A stretch of 11,786 nucleotides of DNA from CAYTWW01 sp043801855 (GTDB lineage: Archaea; Nanobdellota; Nanobdellia; Woesearchaeales; GW2011-AR15), in contig JAZDLQ010000034.1 in NCBI GenBank assembly GCA_043801855.1, forward strand, positions 1 through 11,786, given 5' to 3'. Positions within the stretch are counted from its first letter, which is position 1; each line of letters begins with the position of its first letter. Under the pieces are notes generated by a model. It worked only from the letters and a program-made list of their open reading frames with translations. It made no database searches and was not told the origin of the DNA. Shown piece by piece: positions 6,503 to 11,786 of this stretch. Both the position numbers and the translations under genes were made by a program.

Positions 6503-6552
6503 ATTCAAGGAGTATAGATTATAGTATTCTAATCTAATATTTCCCCTTGAAT
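6503..6552. repeat. Long imperfect hairpin between kinase and alkyltransferase genes
   Basis: Outer arms attcaagg (6503-6510) and ccttgaat (6545-6552) enclose inner arms tagatta (6515-6521) and taatcta (6530-6536). The unequal internal loops are 4 and 8 nt and the end loop is 8 nt. It lies upstream of the alkyltransferase TATA-like region and downstream of the kinase stop. It could be an operator for the repair gene or a 3'-end structure of the kinase mRNA. Confidence 0.45.
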
Positions 6553-6588
6553 TTATATACGAGAAAATGATAATATTTATAAATTTTG

Positions 6589-6602
6589 AAAAATAAAAAA
6601 AA
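6589..6602 (-). terminator. Oligo-T terminator of the kinase gene
   Basis: On the minus strand, a T-rich run of about 14 bases interrupted by one A begins roughly 26 bases after the kinase stop codon. This fits archaeal oligo-T termination. Confidence 0.45.
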
Positions 6603-6627
6603 GCTGGGTGTGATTTGCAGGTAGAGT

Positions 6628-7608
6628 TTAGATAGGTCTTAATTTATTTCTAAAATTAATTACTTCTGTCTTTATTTCCTGAGTTATAAAAGCACCATTT
6701 TTCTGGACTATTCTTGAAGCAAAATACGAGCCAAGTGTTGCTGCATCTTTAAGGCTGTAACCTTTTGATAATCCAAATAAAAACCCTGCAGCATACATAT
6801 CGCCTGCACCGGTTGTATCTTTAGCATTCACTGGATAAGCACTTATTTTTTCTTTTTTACTGTTGTCTGTAAGAATTGAGCCGTTTTCCCCGTATGTAAT
6901 TATGTTTATTTTACAAAGTTCAGATAAGTTAAGTTCTCCAGAAATTTCCTTTGCCTCAAGATTGTTTGCGATAAGAATGTCCACGTTTTTTTTGATAATT
7001 TCAGGGAAAGCGTCTATATTTCTCTTAACTAGAAAATGGTCAGCAAGATTAAAAACAACTTTTACATTATATTTTTTTGCAAGTGAAAATGCAATTAAAG
7101 TCGCTTCTTTTTGGCTGATAGTATCCCACATATATCCGGTCACATAAAGAAACTTTGTATTTTTAATAATCTCTTCATCAACATCTGCTTTTGAAAATTT
7201 TTGGCAGTTTCCAAGAAATGTTGCCATTGTCCTTTGCGAATCAGGAGTTACAAAAATATTGCTTGAGCCAGTAAGTCCCTCTCCCTTTTTAATATCAGAA
7301 TACACACCTAGTTCTTTTATTTGTTTGATATATACTTCGCTTTCAGAATCAATTCCGACTTTGCCGCCAAGAACAGCAGTGCCGCCAAGAGCAGCAACTC
7401 CCATTATTGTATTTGGGCAATCTCCTGCCGGATACATAACTGTCTTTAAACCTTTATTTTTTATATAAGAATTAATGCTCTTCTTCTTATTAAGGTCAAT
7501 TAAATTCATTGAGCCTTTTACCAGGCCAAGCGCAGCAATGTCAGAGTCACTTGCAAAAACATTAATGTCCATAAGAGGGTTTCCTATACCGTAAACGTCG
7601 TAGTTCAT
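6628..7608 (-). CDS. PfkB-family kinase, adenosine kinase-like
   Basis: A 326-residue ribokinase-fold (PfkB) enzyme. Overall pattern is closest to adenosine kinase (adenosine + ATP -> AMP): YGIGNPLMD at the N-terminus (Asp14 should contact the sugar), GLVKGSMNLID (28-38), DSQRTMATFLGNCQKF (123-138), VTGYMWD (156-162) and the NxxE motif at 215-218. The anion-hole and catalytic motif is DTTGAGD (264-270), with catalytic Asp270, followed by MYAAGFLFGL. One oddity is the substrate-binding stretch AGDCPNT (61-67), where relatives usually read GGSAANT. This could alter the nucleoside or sugar accepted. Length is normal. The gene stands alone, divergent from the GNAT-like gene, with its ATG well defined by family alignment. 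The salvage role agrees with the MTA phosphorylase nearby. Kinase class is certain; adenosine as substrate is likely but not proven. Confidence 0.88.
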   Translation of the reverse strand: MNYDVYGIGNPLMDINVFASDSDIAALGLVKGSMNLIDLNKKKSINSYIKNKGLKTVMYPAGDCPNTIMGVAALGGTAVLGGKVGIDSESEVYIKQIKELGVYSDIKKGEGLTGSSNIFVTPDSQRTMATFLGNCQKFSKADVDEEIIKNTKFLYVTGYMWDTISQKEATLIAFSLAKKYNVKVVFNLADHFLVKRNIDAFPEIIKKNVDILIANNLEAKEISGELNLSELCKINIITYGENGSILTDNSKKEKISAYPVNAKDTTGAGDMYAAGFLFGLSKGYSLKDAATLGSYFASRIVQKNGAFITQEIKTEVINFRNKLRPI

Positions 7609-7678
7609 AATAGCTAATGAAAAAACCTTCTTGTGTTATTAAATTTTATCAAACAGATAGCTCAATCATTATTAATCA

Positions 7679-7697
7679 TTTATTAGTAGTAAATAAA
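7679..7697. repeat. Short inverted repeat next to GNAT-gene promoter
   Basis: tttatt (7679-7684) and aataaa (7692-7697) flank agtagta, ending 6 bases before the TATA box at 7704. A near direct repeat (aatcattatt, aatcatttatt) lies just upstream at 7664-7684. Position suits an operator for either divergent gene, but the low complexity makes chance likely. Confidence 0.25.
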
Positions 7698-7703
7698 CAT
7701 AAA

Positions 7704-7711
7704 TTTATATA
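7704..7711 (+). promoter_or_regulatory. TATA box of the GNAT-like gene
   Basis: TTTATATA with expected transcription start near 7734. The Shine-Dalgarno site GAGGT (7744-7748) follows, 8 nt before the ATG at 7757. Confidence 0.55.
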
Positions 7712-7756
7712 TTAGATGTAAATAATACAGTAAAAAATCTTATGAGGTACCAATAA

Positions 7757-8998
7757 ATGACAAGACCGTTATCAGTTGGAGCGGATGTGATAGCAAAACA
7801 GAAAGCATCCCTGGAAGGAATGCTGGAAACTAAAGAAGTCGCCAGATCACATATTTTTGAAAATATTGGAGAATATACCCTGAAAGACGGGACTCATGCA
7901 CGAGCTATAGTCATGTCCCCCGATATGATGCTGGAAAATGGTTATTTTCCACAGATTCTTGATCTGAACAGGAGCATTTTCACCTCTGAATGGAATGTTG
8001 GACAATACAAGAGGCAGAGAGCAACACTCACAGTAATGATAGTTGATGATAGCGATCAGGTGCTTGGCACAGCAAATATCGAATGGAAGCCCCAGATTGT
8101 CACGAATACAAATAATCCATTAAATGATTTAGGAGTAGTCTACTTCTCTGGTGATGCAGTTTACAAGGATATGCAGGGTAAACATGTTGGCACTGCTCTT
8201 CTGGACGCGAGATTTAAAGCATTGAACGTAGGCCTTTTAACAAAACTGATTGATAATTCTGATGCAGCCACTCTTCTTGGTGAATATAATAGAGCAGTAA
8301 AAAGAACAATCGGCGATGAGCCAGTAACTATTGAAAATATCAGAGAGGCAATCAGACCGGAAAATCTCCTTATTATCTCCGAGTTTGAGGATCCTTCGTC
8401 CCATCTTGGGAGGTTTATGAATGCTGGAGAAGCCAACGGTTATGAGATATCTGATAGAGCGAAACTCGTGGTTGGACCATGGGGATTGTATAGTTCCTTC
8501 AGAGCAGAACCAGGTGAGAGAGGATTATATTTTACAATTGGAGATAATCGTAAGTTCGCTTTACCTCTTGATTCAACGGGAATCAGAAAAATGGAGTTAA
8601 CTTCAAGGTTGACCAGCACAGCCGAAATATATATTTTTGGGCCGGACGATGCAGTTCTCTTAGGTATTGAGGACCATTCCATGAAGACATTTCAACAGAC
8701 AGAAGGTGCAACATGGAGAGAAGGACCGGGATTATATGCTGGTACAGATATCGCAGCATTCCAGACGCATCTGGATTCAATGAGAGGATATTTGGTTTCC
8801 AAAGGATTTAGTATTGTAGAGTATCCTATTACTGCTGATCCTCTTGTTAACAGGGATCTTTTCCTTCAAGAGAGAAATGCGATGAGAGAAAATTTTGATC
8901 GACACCTGCAGCAATTGCAAAGCCAGCCTCCATCAGAATATGTTGCTGTCTTTTCGCCGAGCCCTGCTGTTGTAAGGCTGGCAGTTACTCCAAAGTAA
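7757..8998 (+). CDS. Large protein with GNAT-like acetyltransferase half
   Basis: A 413-residue protein, not assignable to a named family. The first roughly 235 residues look like a GNAT N-acetyltransferase fold. A strand at 47-53 (HARAIVM) and a helix are followed by a central strand pair (ATLTVMIVDD, VLGTANIEW), then VVYFSGDAVYKDMQGKHVGTALLDARF (127-153 by position), which resembles motif A that grips the acetyl-CoA pyrophosphate. LLIISEFEDPSSHLGRFMN (204-222) and NGYEI then match the usual end of the fold. In motif A the first glycine of the QxxGxG-type pattern is His143, so CoA binding is uncertain. The remaining roughly 180 residues (with ERGLYFTIGDNRKFALPL and TAEIYIFGPDDAVLLG) are strand-rich and unfamiliar. 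Promoter, GAGGT Shine-Dalgarno site and ATG are clear. By eye the gene is less AT-rich than its neighbours, which may hint at transfer. Confidence 0.6.
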   Translation: MTRPLSVGADVIAKQKASLEGMLETKEVARSHIFENIGEYTLKDGTHARAIVMSPDMMLENGYFPQILDLNRSIFTSEWNVGQYKRQRATLTVMIVDDSDQVLGTANIEWKPQIVTNTNNPLNDLGVVYFSGDAVYKDMQGKHVGTALLDARFKALNVGLLTKLIDNSDAATLLGEYNRAVKRTIGDEPVTIENIREAIRPENLLIISEFEDPSSHLGRFMNAGEANGYEISDRAKLVVGPWGLYSSFRAEPGERGLYFTIGDNRKFALPLDSTGIRKMELTSRLTSTAEIYIFGPDDAVLLGIEDHSMKTFQQTEGATWREGPGLYAGTDIAAFQTHLDSMRGYLVSKGFSIVEYPITADPLVNRDLFLQERNAMRENFDRHLQQLQSQPPSEYVAVFSPSPAVVRLAVTPK

Positions 8999-8999
8999 A

Positions 9000-9012
9000 T
9001 TTTTCTTTTTTT
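9000..9012 (+). terminator. T-rich terminator after GNAT-like gene
   Basis: A run of T interrupted once by C starts 2 bases after the stop codon. It suits oligo-T termination of the GNAT-like transcript. Confidence 0.5.
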
Positions 9013-9141
9013 CTAGAAATTTCCTGTCTACAATTAAATCCGATTTGAAATTCATTTTTATTAGATTAGGTTATTTATTATCTTTCTCTAGAAACTTTCA
9101 TTACTTTAATTATGTAAGTAAAAAAAATATTAACAGATTAG

Positions 9142-9157
9142 TAACAACTGATTGTTA
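9142..9157. repeat. Inverted repeat upstream of the MTA phosphorylase promoter
   Basis: taacaa (9142-9147) and ttgtta (9152-9157) flank ctga, ending about 18 bases before the TATA box. It is a candidate operator only. The rest of the 8999-9217 gap is AT-rich and shows no gene. Confidence 0.3.
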
Positions 9158-9174
9158 ACTTTCTTTGGAAAAGA

Positions 9175-9186
9175 AATATATTTAAA
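9175..9186 (+). promoter_or_regulatory. TATA box of the MTA phosphorylase gene
   Basis: An AT-rich box (aatatatttaaa) preceded by purines that could act as a BRE. Expected transcription start is near 9207, which leaves a very short leader containing the strong Shine-Dalgarno site GGGGTGAT (9207-9214) before the ATG at 9218. Confidence 0.5.
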
Positions 9187-9217
9187 TCACTTGGATATTT
9201 AAAAAAGGGGTGATATT

Positions 9218-10003
9218 ATGATTAAAATAGGAGTTATAGGCGGCTCAGGCCTTGAGGACCCAAAAATACTTACAGAACAAAAAGAGCGAATTGTCAAAAC
9301 ACCATATGGCGCACCAAGCTCTCCTCTTCTTGAAGGAAAAATTAATGATATCGCAGTAGCTATTATTTCACGCCATGGAAGACATCATGAAATAATGCCA
9401 ACAAATGTCCCAAACCAGGCAAATATCTGGGCGCTTAAAGAATGCGGATGCACGCATATTATCGCAACAACTGCCTGCGGGTCGCTTCGTGAAAATATTA
9501 ATCCGGGTGATTTTGTCTTTATTGACCAGTTTATAGATATGACTAAAAAAAGGATATCAACTTTTCATGAAAAAGACCATGTCAGCCACATGCCTATGGC
9601 AGAGCCATTTTGCGGGTATCTGCGAAATAAGCTTAAACTTTGTGCAAAAAAATTAAAAATACAGTTTCATGAAAAAGGAACTGTTATTACAATTGAAGGG
9701 CCAAGATTTTCATCAAGAGCAGAAAGCAGGTTGTGGAGGCAATGGAACTGCGATGTAATCAACATGTCAACTGTACCTGAAGTGGTCCTTGCTAGAGAAA
9801 CAGGAATCTGCTACGCTGCAATTGCAATGGCAACTGATTATGACAGTTTTCTGGAAGGAAGAGAAGTAACAGTTGAAGAAGTGATGACTACATTTAAAGA
9901 AAACACTAAAAAAGTTATAATGCTTCTTATTAGTACTATTCCTACAATTGAACTAAACGAATGCAAATGCAGGGAAGATTATAAGAAGGCGATGATTAGT
10001 TAG
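9218..10003 (+). CDS. mtnP: S-methyl-5'-thioadenosine phosphorylase
   Basis: A 261-residue trimeric-type nucleoside phosphorylase that splits methylthioadenosine with phosphate into adenine and 5-methylthioribose 1-phosphate, salvaging the by-product of polyamine and related pathways. Phosphate-loop GGSG (8-11), RHG (52-54), TTACGSLRE (84-92), EGPRFSSRAES (160-170) and NMSTVPEVVLARETGICYA (182-200) are all present. TDYD (206-209) supplies the aspartates that select 6-aminopurines, so adenine nucleosides are preferred over guanosine or inosine. The 190-240 stretch reads very like the human enzyme. Near the end a CKC pair (249-251) resembles the CXC motif known to form a disulfide in heat-stable archaeal relatives. 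Start is firm: ATG 3 nt after GGGGTGAT. The gene has its own promoter and ends beside the hairpin cluster at 10006-10141. Confidence 0.95.
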   Translation: MIKIGVIGGSGLEDPKILTEQKERIVKTPYGAPSSPLLEGKINDIAVAIISRHGRHHEIMPTNVPNQANIWALKECGCTHIIATTACGSLRENINPGDFVFIDQFIDMTKKRISTFHEKDHVSHMPMAEPFCGYLRNKLKLCAKKLKIQFHEKGTVITIEGPRFSSRAESRLWRQWNCDVINMSTVPEVVLARETGICYAAIAMATDYDSFLEGREVTVEEVMTTFKENTKKVIMLLISTIPTIELNECKCREDYKKAMIS

Positions 10004-10005
10004 TA

Positions 10006-10141
10006 AATACCTAAATTCGCCAAGTGGCGAATTTAGGCTGAAGCTGTGCATTTTTTTCAAGATTTACTCTTGAAAAAAATTCATAAAGTTATATGTCGAG
10101 AACTGCCAACTGCTGACTTCGCAGTGGCGAAGTCAGGTATT
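10006..10141. repeat. Three-hairpin cluster bracketed by an inverted repeat
   Basis: The outer arms aatacct (10006-10012) and aggtatt (10135-10141) bracket three stem-loops. Stem 1 (10010-10037) is 12 perfect base pairs with an aagt loop. Stem 2 (10050-10080) has about 13 base pairs, mostly T and A, with loop tttac. Stem 3 (10113-10136) has 10 base pairs with loop agtg. Stems 1 and 3 share the core TTCGC-(C)-(A)AGTGGCGAA. Stem 3 competes with another pairing, ccaactgc (10106-10113) with gcagtgg (10121-10127). The block lies between convergent genes, so bidirectional termination is the simplest reading. A small non-coding RNA or a MITE-like remnant is also possible. Confidence 0.65.
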
Positions 10142-10250
10142 AAGAATATTAATTGAGTCTTTTTGTACTGTTTCACTAGTTATCTACACTTTTCAAAGTG
10201 TGAGAGGATGTCAAATAACGCCTTGTTATAAACTTAATAAAAAATATTCT

Positions 10251-10805
10251 TCAAATACCCATCCTTTTATAAAGTTTTGTTGTGCAATCATATAAATTAC
10301 CCATTCTTGATAAATCTATTGCCTTTACATATCCTAATTGTCTATATTTTTCATCTTCGCAAAGCACATCAACGCCTGCATATCCCTCAGTATGATTTTC
10401 TATAACAAAGTCCATCCCCTCCCCATATACTATTGGAATATATGCCTTCCCACCATAGGCTAACCCGATGCAGAGTTTCATAAAAAAAGAGTCTACATTA
10501 AGATGTCCTAATTTAACAATATTGATTCTATCAAATCCAGGTTCAGATATATGTGCTTTTAGATAATCATCAAATTTTGAACCGAGCAACTTCATTCCTA
10601 CCAAGGTCATATTTTTATCTTCTTTTACACATTTTTTTGCTATGTAATCCATAACTTTTACATTGGGAAGCCTTCCGTTCATAAGAATTACTACAATATC
10701 CCCACAATTAACATCTTCTAGTTTGGATAAATAATTTTTATCTAATTCACCAGACTCCTGATTAATGACATATGAGCCATCTTCTATAAGTTTGCCACAA
10801 TGCAC
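10251..10805 (-). CDS. Unrecognised 184-residue alpha/beta protein
   Basis: Not recognised. The protein alternates strands and helices: VNCGDIVVILMNG (32-44) looks like a buried strand, NMTLVGMKLLG (65-75) another, then IVKLGHLNVDSFFMKLCIGLAYGGKAYIPIVYG by position 96-128, and a C-terminal part with GYAGVDVLCEDE (141-152) and LGYVKAIDLS. There is no signal peptide or membrane helix. The start is GTG 10805 without a convincing Shine-Dalgarno site. The frame remains open back to the TAG that ends the upstream NIF3-like gene, only nine codons away and in the same frame, and those codons (ARVEFK) look like the beginning of a strand. The real protein may therefore be longer, or translation may be coupled. 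The two genes are surely co-transcribed. Its 3' end faces the hairpin cluster. Confidence 0.55.
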   Translation of the reverse strand: MHCGKLIEDGSYVINQESGELDKNYLSKLEDVNCGDIVVILMNGRLPNVKVMDYIAKKCVKEDKNMTLVGMKLLGSKFDDYLKAHISEPGFDRINIVKLGHLNVDSFFMKLCIGLAYGGKAYIPIVYGEGMDFVIENHTEGYAGVDVLCEDEKYRQLGYVKAIDLSRMGNLYDCTTKLYKRMGI

Positions 10806-10832
10806 TTTAAACTCTACTCTTGCGCTTGTTCT

Positions 10833-11618
10833 CTAAAAATAATTTAATTCAGGATGATTGTACATCAATCTAACCAAATCTGTTAAATTATTAAGTTCTC
10901 CTCTTTGCTTTGCTTTATCAAATAAGCAATCTAAGTAAACCGCACCAATAGTATCTACAGGATCATGTAGGTATGCCAGGCAGAATTCTCTTCCTGTTTG
11001 GTTCTGTAATCCAGTTATCCTCCCAAGGACAGTATGGTCTTTGTTATCATAATAACCTTTATTCAAGTCCTCTTGATAGACTGCATAAGTTTCTTCAAGC
11101 TGTAAACTTACAAATTCTTCAAAAGGAACACCTAATTGCTCTGCCTGGGTTGCTGCCTTTAAATTAATCATAAAAGAAAAAGGATTTTCATATGGGTGGT
11201 GGCTGATTAGACCAATAACTTTCTTTTCATGAAGAGCGTGATTTAATTCAAGTATTTTTATCTCTATGCTATCAAGATGTCGACTGGTTCCTATGTCTGT
11301 CGCAATATACAATGCATCAACATTTCTTTCCATTGGCAAAAAAACACCCGAATCTAGGAATCCGTTGCCTTTAAATCCTCGAAAGTTTACTCCTTGAATA
11401 AAGTTTCTAATAGAAGGATATAATGATTCAAGTGATTTTCTTTTTTCACTTCCAGGTTCATCAAATAAACCCTTGACATGGGGATATTTTTCTTCAAGAG
11501 CAGGTTGAAGCCTGACTAGTAGACCCATGAATCTCCCATAACTTGGAAGACCTTCTGGAGCGCAACTTCTGGCACTGAGGTCTAGTATTCTATCTGTAAG
11601 CTGACTGATTGTTGGCAT
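10833..11618 (-). CDS. Possible NIF3-like metal-binding protein
   Basis: A 261-residue protein tentatively related to the archaeal NIF3 (NGG1p-interacting factor) group. The supporting pattern is a strand ending in TDIG (107-110), then a helix and a strand ending in SHHP (139-142), the paired histidines typical of the dinuclear metal site. A helix with ATQAEQLGVPFEEF (156-169) corresponds to the QA-x-x-x-x-GVP stretch of that group. Later LAYLHDPVD (214-222) could match the HTPAD metal motif. The first roughly 95 residues have no clear match. Biochemical roles of NIF3 proteins are mostly unknown. The ATG at 11618 has no Shine-Dalgarno site, and a TATA-like AAAATATAC (11631-11639) sits rather close to it. 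It is the first gene of a pair with the unknown protein downstream. An unrelated metal protein or phosphatase remains possible. Confidence 0.45.
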   Translation of the reverse strand: MPTISQLTDRILDLSARSCAPEGLPSYGRFMGLLVRLQPALEEKYPHVKGLFDEPGSEKRKSLESLYPSIRNFIQGVNFRGFKGNGFLDSGVFLPMERNVDALYIATDIGTSRHLDSIEIKILELNHALHEKKVIGLISHHPYENPFSFMINLKAATQAEQLGVPFEEFVSLQLEETYAVYQEDLNKGYYDNKDHTVLGRITGLQNQTGREFCLAYLHDPVDTIGAVYLDCLFDKAKQRGELNNLTDLVRLMYNHPELNYF

Positions 11619-11693
11619 TATGGTATAGATGTATATTTTGCATTAGAGATGGTATGAGAATTCTTGATTAAGCTACTTTGTTTCCACTTATAT

Positions 11694-11700
11694 GAGGTGG
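11694..11700 (+). promoter_or_regulatory. Shine-Dalgarno site of IS110 transposase
   Basis: GAGGTGG, 6 nt before the ATG at 11707. It confirms the transposase start and suggests archaeal-adapted translation of the element. Confidence 0.6.
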
Positions 11701-11706
11701 TAAACA

Positions 11707-11786
11707 ATGAAACCAAAGTTTTTCATTGGATTGGATGTACATAAAGACATAACAACATATGCAATAAGAGATACAAAGGACAATAT
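11707..11786 (+). CDS. IS110-family transposase, N-terminal part (cut by window end)
   Basis: The first 26 codons of an IS110-type transposase. The opening KFFIGLDVHKDITTYAI matches the start of the DEDD/RuvC-like domain, where the Asp in GLDVHK is the first catalytic residue. IS110 elements insert without the usual terminal inverted repeats, and members of the family use a structured bridge RNA made from a non-coding end of the element to choose target and donor. The rest lies beyond the window, so whether the gene is intact, and whether it belongs to the IS110 or IS1111 subgroup, cannot be judged. The 88-base gap to the divergent NIF3-like gene must contain the left end of the element or lie just outside it. 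Confidence 0.85.
   Translation, partial: MKPKFFIGLDVHKDITTYAIRDTKDN

Noticed and set aside
8161..8780. Minus-strand frames inside the GNAT-like gene
   Set aside because: They lie antisense to a gene with clear promoter and Shine-Dalgarno signals and show no signals of their own.
10006..10141. CRISPR array
   Set aside because: The hairpins differ in sequence and spacing, and there are no regularly spaced identical repeats.
10004..10250. tRNA or C/D-box RNA gene in the hairpin region
   Set aside because: There is no cloverleaf, TΨC-arm or CCA-like signature, and no pair of C and D boxes.
10833..10835. TAG read as pyrrolysine
   Set aside because: TAG is the ordinary stop of several genes in this window and no pyrrolysine genes are visible, so reassignment is not supported.

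Overview
The window looks archaeal, most likely an AT-rich, small-genome DPANN-type lineage (Woesearchaeota/Pacearchaeota-like). It carries transcription factor B, an archaeal-type alanyl-tRNA synthetase, TATA-box promoters (TTTATATA or TTTAAATA about 26 bp upstream of probable transcription starts), Shine-Dalgarno sites of the GAGGTG/GGTGAT type, and at least one apparently leaderless gene. The lineage is an inference from gene style and needs a marker-gene tree. No rRNA, tRNA or CRISPR array was seen, and no gene-free stretch exceeds about 250 bases.

Layout. 1-500: AT-rich DNA with a perfect 20-bp palindrome, then a small two-helix membrane protein (+). 502-4378: a compact minus-strand cluster read alaS -> small two-helix membrane protein -> stand-alone NFACT-R protein -> YhbY/CRM RNA-binding protein. 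This is an information-processing operon with a possible link to ribosome quality control. Divergent from it, across a roughly 200-bp double promoter, is tfb (+). 5609-6450: an unrecognised cysteine-containing protein (+) runs 142 nt into a convergent O6-alkylguanine-DNA alkyltransferase (-). 6628-7608: adenosine-kinase-like PfkB sugar kinase (-). 7757-8998: a 413-aa protein with a GNAT-like N-terminal half (+). 9218-10003: methylthioadenosine phosphorylase (+). 10006-10141: a cluster of three hairpins in the convergent intergenic gap. 10251-11618: two minus-strand genes, one unrecognised and one tentatively NIF3-like, in the same frame and separated only by a TAG and nine sense codons. 11707-end: the first 26 codons of an IS110-family transposase (+), cut by the window edge.

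How the genes work together. The left half is translation and transcription: AlaRS charges tRNA-Ala, NFACT-R and CRM proteins belong to families that bind ribosomes or RNA, and TFB recruits RNA polymerase. The middle holds nucleoside salvage (adenosine kinase-like and MTA phosphorylase, on either side of the GNAT gene, not one operon) and DNA alkylation repair. The right end is an accessory edge with poorly known proteins and a mobile element. The strongest candidates for something new are the alaS/NFACT-R/CRM cluster with its shortened components, the hairpin cluster, and the in-frame gene pair beside the IS110 element.
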